In this document: in pieces, positions 1 to 8,774 of the stretch
Layout: every line of letters starts with the position of its first letter
How positions within the stretch are numbered: the stretch's first letter is position 1
DNA from: Gammaproteobacteria bacterium
GTDB lineage: Bacteria; Pseudomonadota; Gammaproteobacteria; Steroidobacterales; Steroidobacteraceae
Direction: 5' to 3'
Assembly: GCA_025355645.1 (NCBI GenBank)
Contig: JANXZG010000019.1
Coordinates: 1-64,000, forward strand
Length of the DNA stretch: 64,000 bases
Notes under the pieces: model-generated
What the model was told of the DNA's origin: nothing
Database searches by the model: none
What the model saw: only the letters and a program-made list of their open reading frames with translations
Program-made: the position numbers and the translations under genes

Positions 1-60
1 ATTTTGAAGCCATAGGTCATAAAGCAGTAACTCCGATCGCTGCCCGTGAGTCATTTAGAT

Positions 61-762
61 ATGAGCCCGAACACTCCGCTGCTGATCATCGACGATGATA
101 CCGAGTTGTGCGCGCTGCTGGCGGAGTTTCTGGAGCGCGAAGGTTTCCAGACGACGCTTGAACACGACGGTTTACGCGGCCTGGAATTAGCGCTGAACGG
201 CGCCTTTGCTCTGATCGTGCTGGACCTGATGCTTCCCTCGCTCGACGGCTTTGCGCTACTGAAGCTGCTGCGCGTCAAAAGCCGGGTGCCGGTGCTGATG
301 CTGACCGCGCGCGGCGAAGATGTCGATCGGATCGTGGGGCTGGAATTGGGCGCTGACGATTATTTGCCCAAGCCGTTCAACCCGCGCGAGCTGGTGGCGC
401 GCATCCGGGCGATCCTGCGCCGGGCGGGAAGTCGTGCGGCGCGGGGCGCTGCGACGGATGTCGTGGAAGTCGGGCCGATCAAGCTCAACATGGGCAATCA
501 CCAGGTGCGTATTGCGGGCGAGAACGTCGTGCTCACAGGCGCTGAACTGCGGGTACTTGAGTTGCTTATGCGATCTGCCGGACAGGTCATCTCGCGCGAT
601 TCTCTGACCGAGCAGGCGCTCGGTCGTAGGCTCGCCGCCTACGACCGCAGCATCGATACGCATATTAGCAATCTGCGCCGCAAGCTCAATCTACTTAGCG
701 GCAAGGATCCGGAGATCAAGAACATCCGAGGCTCCGGTTACATCCTGACCAACGGGCAATAG
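61..762 (+). CDS. OmpR-family response regulator (CpxR-like)
   Basis: A two-domain DNA-binding response regulator. The receiver domain shows the acidic pocket (IIDDD), the phospho-acceptor aspartate in LIVLDLMLPSLDG and the conserved lysine in DYLPKPF. The C-terminal half is an OmpR/PhoB winged helix with the recognition-helix region SIDTHISNLRRKL. I chose the ATG at 61 because receiver domains usually begin only a few residues before the first strand; an in-frame GTG at 46 would add five residues. A histidine kinase starts 3 nt after the stop, so the two form a co-transcribed pair. The sequence resembles the CpxR/RstA branch, which suggests envelope-stress sensing, but the signal cannot be read from the sequence. 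Confidence 0.93.
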   Translation: MSPNTPLLIIDDDTELCALLAEFLEREGFQTTLEHDGLRGLELALNGAFALIVLDLMLPSLDGFALLKLLRVKSRVPVLMLTARGEDVDRIVGLELGADDYLPKPFNPRELVARIRAILRRAGSRAARGAATDVVEVGPIKLNMGNHQVRIAGENVVLTGAELRVLELLMRSAGQVISRDSLTEQALGRRLAAYDRSIDTHISNLRRKLNLLSGKDPEIKNIRGSGYILTNGQ

Positions 763-765
763 CGG

Positions 766-2136
766 GTGTTCGCACGGATATTCCTGCTGTTCTGGCTGGC
801 GATGGCGCTGATCGTTGGCGCGAGCATTGCGATCACGTACACGAACGCGGCGCGCGAGTACGAACGGCAGGAATTCCAGCGACGACCGCCGGTAGCCATT
901 GAAGCATCGGAGGCACTGGCAAGAGACGGCGTACGCGGCCTGAAGCAATGGCTCGCGGCGAACGAGGATTCCGTGCCGGAGCGCGATTTGTTCATTGTGG
1001 GTCCGGACGGCGTCGATCTCGCGGGCCGGCGCCTGACGGAAGCGGCATTGCGGCGCCTGGAATTCTTTAATCGCGACGCGACCTCCGGCCTTGACCAGCG
1101 CCGCCCGGACGGCCCGGCGCCGCTCAATTTCCGTCCCCCGCGCGCGGCACCACAAATCGTTGCTGCGGACGGCACGCCTTTCACGATCCTCGTTGTGCCG
1201 CGGCGACCGAGCATCTTCGGCGCCTTGAGCAGGCCCGGCATTCCGCTCGCGGTGCTCGCGGTCGCACTTATCGTCAGCGCGCTGGCAAGCGGCTGGCTTG
1301 CCCGCCATTTCACCGCACCCATCCGGCGCCTGCAGGAAGGTGCGCGCGCGGTGGCGACGGAAACGCTGGACCTGCGCGTCAGCGCGGGGCTCGACGGCCG
1401 CAATGACGAGCTAGCCGTACTCGCGCGGGATTTTGACGCGATGGCCGACCAGCTGAAGGCCAATCGCAGTGCGCGTACCCGGCTGCTTCGCGACATTTCC
1501 CACGAGTTGCGCTCGCCGCTCGCACGCATGCGGGTGGCCCTCGGACTGGCCCGCCAGCTGCCCGCAGATCCCGCCCGGCAGCTCGATCGACTGGAAAGCG
1601 AGATTGAGCGCCTCGACAAGCTGATCAGCCAGGTCCTGCAACTTGCGCGTCTGCAGAGCGCAGATTCGCATTATCATCGCGAGCCCGTGCCAATCGACGA
1701 GGTCATCGAGGAAGTGGTCCGCGACGCAGATTTTGAAGGAGCTGCAAAAGACTGCCGGATCAGCATGATCGGCAAGGCCGGGGTACAGGTGCAAGGCAGC
1801 CGCGAACTGCTGCGTAGCGCGATAGAGAACGTGCTGCGCAATGCAGTGCGCTACAGCGCGCCTTCGACCGTCGTGGAAGTGCTGCTGGTGGCCGCGGATG
1901 GCAACCTGCAGATCGTCGTACGCGATCGCGGGCCGGGAGTCCCGGGCGATGATCTCGCGCGCATATTCGAGCCGTTCTTCCGTGTGGCGGAGTCAAGGGA
2001 CCGCGTCAGTGGCGGCGAGGGCATAGGGCTTGCGATTACGGCGCAGGTGCTCAAGTCCATTGGCGGCACGGCGATCGCGGTGAATCGCCCGGAGGGCGGG
2101 CTCGAGGTGCGATTGTCGATGCCGGCCCAGACATAG
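766..2136 (+). CDS. Sensor histidine kinase (CpxA-like)
   Basis: An inner-membrane sensor kinase, partner of the response regulator immediately upstream. A first membrane helix spans about residues 4-24 and is followed by a periplasmic sensor region of about 130 residues. A second helix lies around 163-182, then a HAMP linker (TAPIRRLQEGARAV). The H-box is DISHELRSPLAR with the phospho-accepting His at about 246. The ATPase domain has the N-box (ENVLRNAVRYS), G1 (DRGPGVP), F-box (FEPFFR) and G2 (GGEGIGLAI). The H-box form is the one used by CpxA/RstB-type kinases. The start is GTG, 3 nt after the regulator's stop codon. Confidence 0.92.
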   Translation: MFARIFLLFWLAMALIVGASIAITYTNAAREYERQEFQRRPPVAIEASEALARDGVRGLKQWLAANEDSVPERDLFIVGPDGVDLAGRRLTEAALRRLEFFNRDATSGLDQRRPDGPAPLNFRPPRAAPQIVAADGTPFTILVVPRRPSIFGALSRPGIPLAVLAVALIVSALASGWLARHFTAPIRRLQEGARAVATETLDLRVSAGLDGRNDELAVLARDFDAMADQLKANRSARTRLLRDISHELRSPLARMRVALGLARQLPADPARQLDRLESEIERLDKLISQVLQLARLQSADSHYHREPVPIDEVIEEVVRDADFEGAAKDCRISMIGKAGVQVQGSRELLRSAIENVLRNAVRYSAPSTVVEVLLVAADGNLQIVVRDRGPGVPGDDLARIFEPFFRVAESRDRVSGGEGIGLAITAQVLKSIGGTAIAVNRPEGGLEVRLSMPAQT

Positions 2137-2150
2137 CTTAGACTGATGCG

Positions 2151-3416
2151 ATGAACCTGTTTGCGGAAGCCTGCCGCTATATTCCCGGCGGCGTGAATTC
2201 ACCGGTGCGCGCATTTCGCAGCGTCGGTGGCGAGCCCATCTTCTTCAGCAAAGCAGCCGGCGCACATACGTTCGCCGCGGACGGCCGAAAATTCATCGAC
2301 TACGTCGGCTCATGGGGGCCGATGATCGTAGGCCACGCCCACCCTGAAGTCATTGCGGCAGTGCAACGAGTCGCCGCCGACGGACTATCTTTTGGCGCTC
2401 CCACCGAGCTCGAGACGCAGCTCGCGCGGCGCGTACATGAACTGATGCCCTCGATCGACCTCGTGCGCTTCGTCAGCTCCGGCACGGAAGCGACGATGAG
2501 CGCGATCCGCCTGGCCCGCGGCTTCACGGGCCGTGAGACAATCGTAAAATTCGAGGGCTGCTATCACGGCCATTCTGATTCGCTGCTGATCAAGGCCGGG
2601 TCCGGGCCACTGACGTTCGGCGTGCCCACTTCGCCGGGGGTGCCATTGGCGCTGGCTGAAAAGACTGTCACGCTCGATTTCAACAACTCGGCGCAGGTCC
2701 GCGATGCATTCCGTCAAATTGGCCGGGATATCGCCTGCGTGATCGTCGAGCCCGTCCCCGGCAACATGAACTGCGTATTGCCCGCACCCGGGTTTCTCGA
2801 AACACTACGCACGGCGTGCGATGAGTCGGGTGCGTTGCTGATATTCGACGAGGTCATGAGCGGATTTCGCGTGGCACTCGGCGGCGCGCAGGCACTTTAT
2901 GGCATACGCCCCGATCTTACGACGCTCGGGAAGATCATTGGCGGCGGCATGCCGGTCGGTGCATTCGGAGGGCGGCGCGACATCATGGAGCGCCTGGCGC
3001 CGCTCGGGCCCGTATATCAGGCGGGCACGTTGTCCGGCAATCCCGTTTCGATAGCAGCCGGACTCAAGACACTCGAGCTGATCTGCGCCCCAGGGTTTTA
3101 CGATCGCCTCGGCGCCATGACCGAGCAACTGGCGCGCCGCCTGCGGGAGTCCGCGGCGAAGGCCGGCGTGCCCATGACGACCAATCATATTTGCGGAATG
3201 TTCGGGTTTTTCTTCACCTCGGAACCGACGGTAGACTGCTTTGCCAAGGTGATGGCGTGCGACGCCGCGAGATTCAAGCTGTTCTTCCACCAAATGCTGG
3301 CCGACGGCGTGTACTTCGCACCCTCGGCATTCGAAACAGGTTTCCTGTCCTCGGCGCACACCGACAGCGACATCGATGCAACGATCGCAGCGGTCGACCG
3401 GGCATTGGCTGCGTAA
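2151..3416 (+). CDS. hemL: Glutamate-1-semialdehyde 2,1-aminomutase
   Basis: A PLP-dependent cytosolic enzyme that isomerises glutamate-1-semialdehyde to 5-aminolevulinate in the C5 route to heme. At 421 residues it is of normal family length. The N-terminus ([13 protein letters not shown]) and the class III aminotransferase blocks are clear: [29 protein letters not shown], the PLP-contacting [10 protein letters not shown] and the Schiff-base lysine in [18 protein letters not shown]. It starts 14 nt after the histidine kinase, and its TAA stop directly abuts the ATG of the CPBP protease gene. Confidence 0.97.
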   Translation: MNLFAEACRYIPGGVNSPVRAFRSVGGEPIFFSKAAGAHTFAADGRKFIDYVGSWGPMIVGHAHPEVIAAVQRVAADGLSFGAPTELETQLARRVHELMPSIDLVRFVSSGTEATMSAIRLARGFTGRETIVKFEGCYHGHSDSLLIKAGSGPLTFGVPTSPGVPLALAEKTVTLDFNNSAQVRDAFRQIGRDIACVIVEPVPGNMNCVLPAPGFLETLRTACDESGALLIFDEVMSGFRVALGGAQALYGIRPDLTTLGKIIGGGMPVGAFGGRRDIMERLAPLGPVYQAGTLSGNPVSIAAGLKTLELICAPGFYDRLGAMTEQLARRLRESAAKAGVPMTTNHICGMFGFFFTSEPTVDCFAKVMACDAARFKLFFHQMLADGVYFAPSAFETGFLSSAHTDSDIDATIAAVDRALAA

Positions 3417-4304
3417 ATGCGCGCTTTCGCCTGGTTCACAGGCCTGTTGATTGTTGCGATGGCAGGCGCCGGCTTGCTTGCCTATCCCGCGTACGAACTG
3501 GTTGCGGGCATGGGCTGGCGCTTCGATCGCATCGCCAGCCGCGTCGCGATGCTGCTGTTCGCACTGGAACTCATCTGGCTGTGCCGACATCTGGGGATTC
3601 GCACTCGGCGGGACTTTGGTTACGGCTTGCCATGGCGCCAGTTCATCGCGCAGTCGCTGCTGTGGGGCATGATCGGCGTGCTCACAGCGACAGCGGGCGC
3701 AGGGCTCCTGCTGGCCTTGAATCTGCGGACGCTCGCGCCGGGCTTTACACCGGGCCTGGGCGCTTGCAGCCACCTGCTGGTAATCGGGATCGGTTCCGGC
3801 ATCACGGTCGCGCTGATCGAGGAGTCGGTCATGCGCGGCGGCCTGCACACGGCAATTGCGCGGGAATCTGGTCAATGGGCGGCGGCGATCCTTACCGCAA
3901 CCTTGTTCGCCGCGCTGCACTTCTTTGCCAAGGCACGAATTCCGGCCGACCAGTTGTCCTGGCTGAGCGGGTTCGACCTGCTGCTGCGCTCCTTGCTACC
4001 GTTGACCCATCCGCTCGCGGTGCTCGACTCATTTCTGGCGTGGACGACCGTGTTCCTGATACTTGGCTGGACGCGCATCCTGACAGGCAACATTGCCGTG
4101 GCGATCGGCCTGCACGCGGGCTGGGTGGTCGTGCTTCGCATGCTGCAGGAGGCGACGGTAACTACGGCAGCTGCTCGGGAATCCATATGGGTCAGTAGTC
4201 TCGACGGGCTGCTGGGCTATTGGATGCTGCCTTGGGGAATTGCCATCGCGATCGCGCTCTGGTTGACGCGCGCAAAATGGGTGCCGCGAGCGAGCAAGCA
4301 ATAA
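3417..4304 (+). CDS. CPBP-family intramembrane metalloprotease
   Basis: A polytopic membrane protein of 295 residues with an ABI/CPBP (type II CAAX prenyl protease) core. The diagnostic motifs are present: EESVMRGG (EExxxR), FAALHFF (FxxxH) and a late histidine in AIGLHAGW. About eight hydrophobic segments can be traced. CPBP proteins are glutamate/metal-dependent intramembrane proteases; the bacterial substrate here is unknown. The ATG follows the hemL stop without a gap, so it is probably co-transcribed with hemL. It converges with the LON-domain gene at 4324. Confidence 0.88.
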   Translation: MRAFAWFTGLLIVAMAGAGLLAYPAYELVAGMGWRFDRIASRVAMLLFALELIWLCRHLGIRTRRDFGYGLPWRQFIAQSLLWGMIGVLTATAGAGLLLALNLRTLAPGFTPGLGACSHLLVIGIGSGITVALIEESVMRGGLHTAIARESGQWAAAILTATLFAALHFFAKARIPADQLSWLSGFDLLLRSLLPLTHPLAVLDSFLAWTTVFLILGWTRILTGNIAVAIGLHAGWVVVLRMLQEATVTTAAARESIWVSSLDGLLGYWMLPWGIAIAIALWLTRAKWVPRASKQ

Positions 4305-4323
4305 GCCCGCCGGAAATTCCGCG

Positions 4324-4935
4324 TCACGCGTCAGGTCGGTCAGCATCCTCGGCAAGCCTGACCAAGGGCGCGAGCACATCCAGGCGTCGTAGCGGGTCGG
4401 TAAGCTCCAGGCAGTGCTGCTTGTCCGCGGGTGTCATGGGTAATATCTCTGCCAGCCGGTGGCTGACCCAGACCGCGTCGTCGAGATGCATGTTAATGCC
4501 CGTATAGCTCTCGCCAAGTTGCGGCAGCACGGATTGCAAAAGCTCCGCAAGGGCCAGATGACGCTCCGGCACTGGCACGGGGGATTCTGGCGGCAGGGGT
4601 TCGACTTCGCCGATGTTCAGACCATCGGCCTGGGATCGGCGGCTGTGCACGCGGAAGCGCTCCTCGCCGACGCACGACAGACCAAGCAACCCATCCTGGA
4701 GCTGATGGAAATCCACGATCTTCGCCATCGTCCCGACGTCATAGGTTTCCGCGGATCCGACTTCAGCGCCTGAACGGATCAATACGACTCCAAAGCCGGT
4801 CGAATTGCGCATGCAGTTCCGAACCATGTCGAGATAACGCGTCTCGAATATTCGCAGCGGCAGCGGTCCGCCCGGAAACAGCACAATGTTCAATGGAAAG
4901 AGCGGGATTATCTGCATGTTTGCAGGGTCCTTCAC
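4324..4935 (-). CDS. LON N-terminal-domain (substrate-binding) protein
   Basis: A stand-alone LON substrate-binding (PUA-like) domain protein of 203 residues, without the ATPase or protease domains of Lon. It opens with the typical IIPLFPLNIVLFPGGPLPLRIFE block and contains the YDVGTMAKIVDF and RFRV segments of the family. It is predicted to be cytosolic and to bind misfolded or degron-like peptides; the biochemical role of the free domain is not established. Its start overlaps the stop of mpl by 4 bp, so translation is probably coupled to that cell-wall recycling gene. Confidence 0.88.
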   Translation of the reverse strand: MKDPANMQIIPLFPLNIVLFPGGPLPLRIFETRYLDMVRNCMRNSTGFGVVLIRSGAEVGSAETYDVGTMAKIVDFHQLQDGLLGLSCVGEERFRVHSRRSQADGLNIGEVEPLPPESPVPVPERHLALAELLQSVLPQLGESYTGINMHLDDAVWVSHRLAEILPMTPADKQHCLELTDPLRRLDVLAPLVRLAEDADRPDA

Positions 4936-6302
4936 GTTCCGGTCCGGGCGTTAAGCTGCGCCAGCAATTTCGCATGCAAGCCGCCGAACCCGCCATTGCT
5001 CATGATCAACACCTGATCGCCCGGGCGAAGCAGCTGCCCCAGTCCCTCCAAGACGCCCTCGAGGGTGCTTGTGCAATGCGCGCGCTCGCCTAACATGCTC
5101 AGCGCCGCGGAGAGCTCCCAGCCCAGATCTGCAGGCGCCAGAAACCAGCACAGGTCGGCATCGGCGACCGATTCCGCCAGTTGTTCGCGGTGCACCCCCA
5201 TTTTCATCGTGTTCGAACGCATCTCGACCACGGCAATGATGCGCGCATTGCCGACACTTTCGCGCAGCGCGCGCACGCTTGCCCGCATCGCCGTGGGATG
5301 GTGCGCGAAATCATCGTAGATAGTGACCCCGTCCGCGGCGCCGCGTATCTCCATGCGTCGCCTGACGCCACGAAACTCGCTAAGGGCGCGCACCGCGTGG
5401 GCCGGCTCCACGCCCGCCTGGTTGGCGGCAGCTATCGCCGCCAGCGCGTTCATGACGTTGTGCTCTCCGAGCAGCGGCCAGTCGACAACTCCTGCGGGAC
5501 GGCCCCGCGCGAGCACCTCGAAGCGCCGGTGCGCAGTGCCCGGCTCCGCGCGCGCGCTCCAGTCTGCGTTGCTAAGCGCAAAGGTCTCCGTGGGAGTCCA
5601 GCAGCCAGCCGCAAGGGTCGCGGCAAGGTTGGAATCGTTGGCATTGACAATGACGCGGCCCGCGGCTGGGACGCTGCGCAGCAGCTGATTGAACTGCCAG
5701 CGAATCGCCGCAACATCCGGATAAATATCGGCATGATCGTATTCGAGGTTATTAAGCACCGCAGTGCGCGGCCGATAGTGAACGAATTTCGCGCGCTTGT
5801 CGAAAAACGCCGTGTCGTATTCGTCAGCTTCGATGACAAAATATGGCGCCTTCCCCAGGCGCGCTGTCACATCGAAGTTGGCGGCAACGCCACCGATCAG
5901 GAAGCCTGGACTAAGGCCCGCGTGCTCGAGGATCCACGCCAGCATGCTCGTCGTGGTCGTCTTGCCGTGCGTGCCGCAGACCGCGATAACATGCCGATCG
6001 CGCAGCACCTGCTCGGCGAGCCATTGCGGGCCAGAAATGTATGGCAGTCCGCGGTTCAACATCTCCTCGATAACGGGCACCCCCCGCGACAGCGCGTTAC
6101 CGACAATGACTACGTCGGGCCGCAAGTCGAGCTGGTCCGCGTCGAATCCCTGCATAAAATCCATGCCCAGTGCCGTAAGCTGGTCGCTCATCGGCGGATA
6201 AACATTGCGATCCGCACCGGTGACATGATGGCCTGCCGCTTTGGCAATGGCCGCAATACCGCCCATGAACGTACCGGCGATTCCCAGGATGTGCACATGC
6301 AT
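4932..6302 (-). CDS. mpl: UDP-N-acetylmuramate:L-Ala-gamma-D-Glu-meso-DAP ligase
   Basis: A cytosolic Mur-ligase-family enzyme that reattaches the recycled tripeptide to UDP-MurNAc during peptidoglycan recycling. The N-terminus MHVHILGIAGTFMGGIA matches Mpl rather than MurC. The P-loop is CGTHGKTTTTSML; the central metal/ATP residues lie in EADEYDTAFFDKR and LNNLEYDHADIY; the C-terminal domain contains YDDFAHHPTA. Length is 456 residues (E. coli Mpl is about 457). It sits 3 nt downstream of a membrane-protein gene and overlaps the LON-domain gene, forming a three-gene leftward operon. Confidence 0.96.
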   Translation of the reverse strand: MHVHILGIAGTFMGGIAAIAKAAGHHVTGADRNVYPPMSDQLTALGMDFMQGFDADQLDLRPDVVIVGNALSRGVPVIEEMLNRGLPYISGPQWLAEQVLRDRHVIAVCGTHGKTTTTSMLAWILEHAGLSPGFLIGGVAANFDVTARLGKAPYFVIEADEYDTAFFDKRAKFVHYRPRTAVLNNLEYDHADIYPDVAAIRWQFNQLLRSVPAAGRVIVNANDSNLAATLAAGCWTPTETFALSNADWSARAEPGTAHRRFEVLARGRPAGVVDWPLLGEHNVMNALAAIAAANQAGVEPAHAVRALSEFRGVRRRMEIRGAADGVTIYDDFAHHPTAMRASVRALRESVGNARIIAVVEMRSNTMKMGVHREQLAESVADADLCWFLAPADLGWELSAALSMLGERAHCTSTLEGVLEGLGQLLRPGDQVLIMSNGGFGGLHAKLLAQLNARTGT

Positions 6303-6305
6303 AGT

Positions 6306-6821
6306 TCAGGCGTCCGGAAGCATGATTTTCGCGAGCGTGACAGAAAGAACCAAGTACCCGACGCTGATGGCAATGCCAAGGCTCAGGCCAGATTCCAGTG
6401 CGGCGCGCCAGATGTGAGCACAGGCGAGCAGATACCAGACCAATCCAACGAATGACAGTATCCCAATCGGGATCGCCGCTGGGTGGTCCATGCCAAGCAT
6501 GTCAATCGCCAGATCCAACGGATATAAAATCAGGTGAGCCAGTACACCCACGCCAAGCAGTGCCGTCGAGGTCTGCAGAAAGCGCTGGCTGTTACGCGTC
6601 AGCGATAGAATGGGCCAGGCGAAGGCCAGGGGCAGCGCCACGCTCAGCACCACACGGATCAGGATCTGGTCCGGCTGGGGCGGCGGCAATAGTGCGCCGA
6701 TCACTTCGAGCAACGCCATCGCGGCGCTGACCAGCGCCAGCAGCAGCCACGAGGCTGGTAACTGCGCAGGTGTGATACGCCACAGCACGAGATCCAAAAA
6801 TGGTTTTGCGAGTCGCAGCAT
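6306..6821 (-). CDS. Predicted inner-membrane protein (YIP1-like topology)
   Basis: I do not recognise a characterised function. The 171-residue protein has five hydrophobic segments (about residues 23-41, 53-71, 83-101, 117-135 and 144-166). A conserved-looking proline-rich PPPQPDQ linker follows the first. The overall size and helix layout resemble the small YIP1-type membrane proteins of Proteobacteria. It is the first gene of the leftward operon with mpl (3-nt gap) and the LON-domain gene, which suggests an envelope-related role. Nothing in the sequence indicates an enzymatic site. Confidence 0.72.
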   Translation of the reverse strand: MLRLAKPFLDLVLWRITPAQLPASWLLLALVSAAMALLEVIGALLPPPQPDQILIRVVLSVALPLAFAWPILSLTRNSQRFLQTSTALLGVGVLAHLILYPLDLAIDMLGMDHPAAIPIGILSFVGLVWYLLACAHIWRAALESGLSLGIAISVGYLVLSVTLAKIMLPDA

Positions 6822-6887
6822 CGACCGATTCAGTCATAATCCTCAAGGAGACAGCCCTGGACTCCATTTTACACGCGGGTCGCACCA

Positions 6888-7982
6888 ATGCCGGACGCTA
6901 TTTGGATTGAACGCAACGCGCAGCAGGCGGAGCTCGCCGCTGCTCTTGCTGAGCAGCCGTGGTTCGGGCTCGACACCGAATTCATGCGCGAGCGCACGTT
7001 CTTTCCAAGGCTGTGCCTCCTGCAAATCGCGGCCGGAGGGCGGATCTGGTGCGTCGACACGCTTGGCGGCAACAACCTGCAGGCGCTCACTCCGGCGTTC
7101 ACGGCACCAGCAACGCGCAAAATCATCCATTCGGCGCGCCAGGACCTTGAGGCGATCTACCTGCATAGCCGGTGCGTGGTCGCGCCGGTGTTCGATACGC
7201 AGATTGTTGCGGGCTGCATTGGAATGAAGCCGCAAATCGGCTATGCCGAACTGGCGCAGCTGTTACTGGGGGTCACCGTGCCAAAGGATCAGACGCGTAG
7301 CGACTGGTCCCGCCGCCCCTTGAGTGCTGCGCAGGTTCAGTACGCCGCGGAGGACGTGCTGCACCTCGGCGAAATTGCCGAGCGGCTCATGCATCGTCTT
7401 GTAGCACTCGGGCGCGAAGCCTGGGCGCAGCAGGACTGCGAGGCGCTCAGCGATCCCTCTTTATATAATGCGGACCCGGCACGCGCCTGGGAACGGGTGC
7501 GCGGACTCGCGCAGCTGCAACCACATCCGCGCGAGCGCGCACGGGCGCTCGCGATCTGGCGCGAACGCGAGGCGCGCGCCCGCGACCTGCCGCGCGCATG
7601 GATACTCTCTGATGCGGCGATATTCGATGCCGCACATCTCAACCCGACCACGGGTCAAGAGCTGCAGCAGGCGCTGCACCCGCCGGATGATTTTCCGGCG
7701 GCGCTCGCTGAAGGGCTGCTCGAGACGCTTCGAGAGGCCTCGCGGCGGGATCCGTCCGACATGGCGCCAGGTAAAGACGGGCGCCTGACGCCAGAGCAGA
7801 AATTGATACTGGAAAAGCTGTCCCGGCGCCTCGACGCGCGCGCGAAAGAACTCGGCATCAATGCGGAAATCCTGGCGCCGCGCGCGGAACTCAAGGCCAT
7901 GGCGCAGGGGGAGCGCCTTACGGCCTGCCAGCGAGGCTGGCGGCGCGACATCATCGGCGTCGAGTTAATGTCAATGCTTTAG
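6888..7982 (+). CDS. rnd: Ribonuclease D
   Basis: A 3'-5' exoribonuclease that trims tRNA and other small RNA precursors. The DEDDy nuclease residues are visible: DTEFMRERT (first D and E), the second D in HSARQDLEAI, and the Y-x3-D motif in QYAAEDVLHL. HRDC helices follow, with one around ERARALAIWREREA and a second towards the C-terminus. Length is 364 residues, close to E. coli RNase D (375). It is transcribed divergently from the mpl operon and converges with adk, with only 4 nt between the two stop codons. Confidence 0.95.
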   Translation: MPDAIWIERNAQQAELAAALAEQPWFGLDTEFMRERTFFPRLCLLQIAAGGRIWCVDTLGGNNLQALTPAFTAPATRKIIHSARQDLEAIYLHSRCVVAPVFDTQIVAGCIGMKPQIGYAELAQLLLGVTVPKDQTRSDWSRRPLSAAQVQYAAEDVLHLGEIAERLMHRLVALGREAWAQQDCEALSDPSLYNADPARAWERVRGLAQLQPHPRERARALAIWREREARARDLPRAWILSDAAIFDAAHLNPTTGQELQQALHPPDDFPAALAEGLLETLREASRRDPSDMAPGKDGRLTPEQKLILEKLSRRLDARAKELGINAEILAPRAELKAMAQGERLTACQRGWRRDIIGVELMSML

Positions 7983-7986
7983 AGCC

Positions 7987-8640
7987 TTATGGCCCCTGCA
8001 TCGCGGCCTGCAGGCGCGCATACACCGTCGCCACATCGGCATCACCGTCCACTACCCGCAGCAACCCGGCTTTCTCGTAATACTCGATCAGTGGCTTGGT
8101 TTGCGCTTCGTAGACTTCGAGGCGTTTCCCGATGACCTCTTCGCGATCATCAGGGCGTTGCACCAGGCGCGGCATGTCGCCACATTGCGTACAGTGCGGC
8201 AAGGTTCCGGGTGGCGAAGTGACGATGTTGAAAACGCGCTGGCAATCCTGGCAGACGCGTCGGCCAGTCAGGCGCTTGAACAGCAGGCCCAGGTCCACGT
8301 TCAGCAGCAAAACCCGCTCAAGCGGCTGCTTCAGTTCTAAAAGCAATATGCCCAGGGCGGCGGCCTGAGCGATGTTGCGCGGAAAACCGTCGAGAATGAA
8401 CCCTTGTGCTGCATCGGGGCGCGCGAGTCGCTCGCGAATCATGCCGAGCACGAGTGCATCGTCGACCAATTTACCAGAATCCATCGCCGCCTGAGCCTTC
8501 TGTCCCAGGGGCGTACCCTGCGCACGGGCCTCGCGCAGCAAGTCCCCAGTTGAAATCTGCGGTACCCCGTGGGCCTTGATGAGTAGCTGCGATTGCGTAC
8601 CCTTGCCTGACCCTGGAGCCCCCAACAAAACTATGCGCAT
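7987..8640 (-). CDS. adk: Adenylate kinase with four-cysteine zinc LID
   Basis: Catalyses ATP + AMP <-> 2 ADP in the cytosol. I chose the ATG at 8640 because MRIVLLGAPGSGKGTQS puts the P-loop at residue 7, as in all Adk; the upstream in-frame extension to 8757 is not conserved family sequence. NMP-binding (GVPQISTGDLLR) and core (FILDGFPRN) motifs are intact. The long LID carries two Cys pairs, VCQDCQ and HCTQCG, separated by 16 residues. This is the zinc-binding form that enteric Adk lacks. Length is 217 residues. It is transcribed divergently from pfp. Confidence 0.96.
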   Translation of the reverse strand: MRIVLLGAPGSGKGTQSQLLIKAHGVPQISTGDLLREARAQGTPLGQKAQAAMDSGKLVDDALVLGMIRERLARPDAAQGFILDGFPRNIAQAAALGILLLELKQPLERVLLLNVDLGLLFKRLTGRRVCQDCQRVFNIVTSPPGTLPHCTQCGDMPRLVQRPDDREEVIGKRLEVYEAQTKPLIEYYEKAGLLRVVDGDADVATVYARLQAAMQGP

Positions 8641-8774
8641 GTTTGATTCACGTTTGGCCGTTTCCAAGCCGCCCACCGTACCTTTGCCGGTTGATATCGT
8701 CAAACCTAAAGGCTGCCCAAGTCCACGCTGATCGGCTATCCTTCGCGTCTTTGTCACAGGTTCCAGAGGAGCCC

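Noticed and set aside
2805..3920. Leftward open frame of 371 codons
   Set aside because: Antisense to hemL and the CPBP protease gene; composition is Arg/Gln-rich and no family is recognisable.
4305..4323. Small palindrome (GGAAATTCC) between the CPBP and LON-domain stops as a two-way terminator
   Set aside because: The stem is too short and no T tract follows on either strand.
5181..6455. Long rightward open frame of 424 codons
   Set aside because: It lies antisense to mpl, which has full family motifs; the translation is Arg/His-rich without recognisable domains, as expected for a shadow in GC-rich DNA.
8641..8757. N-terminal extension of adenylate kinase
   Set aside because: Adk always begins a few residues before the P-loop; the extension also occupies the adk-pfp intergenic control region.
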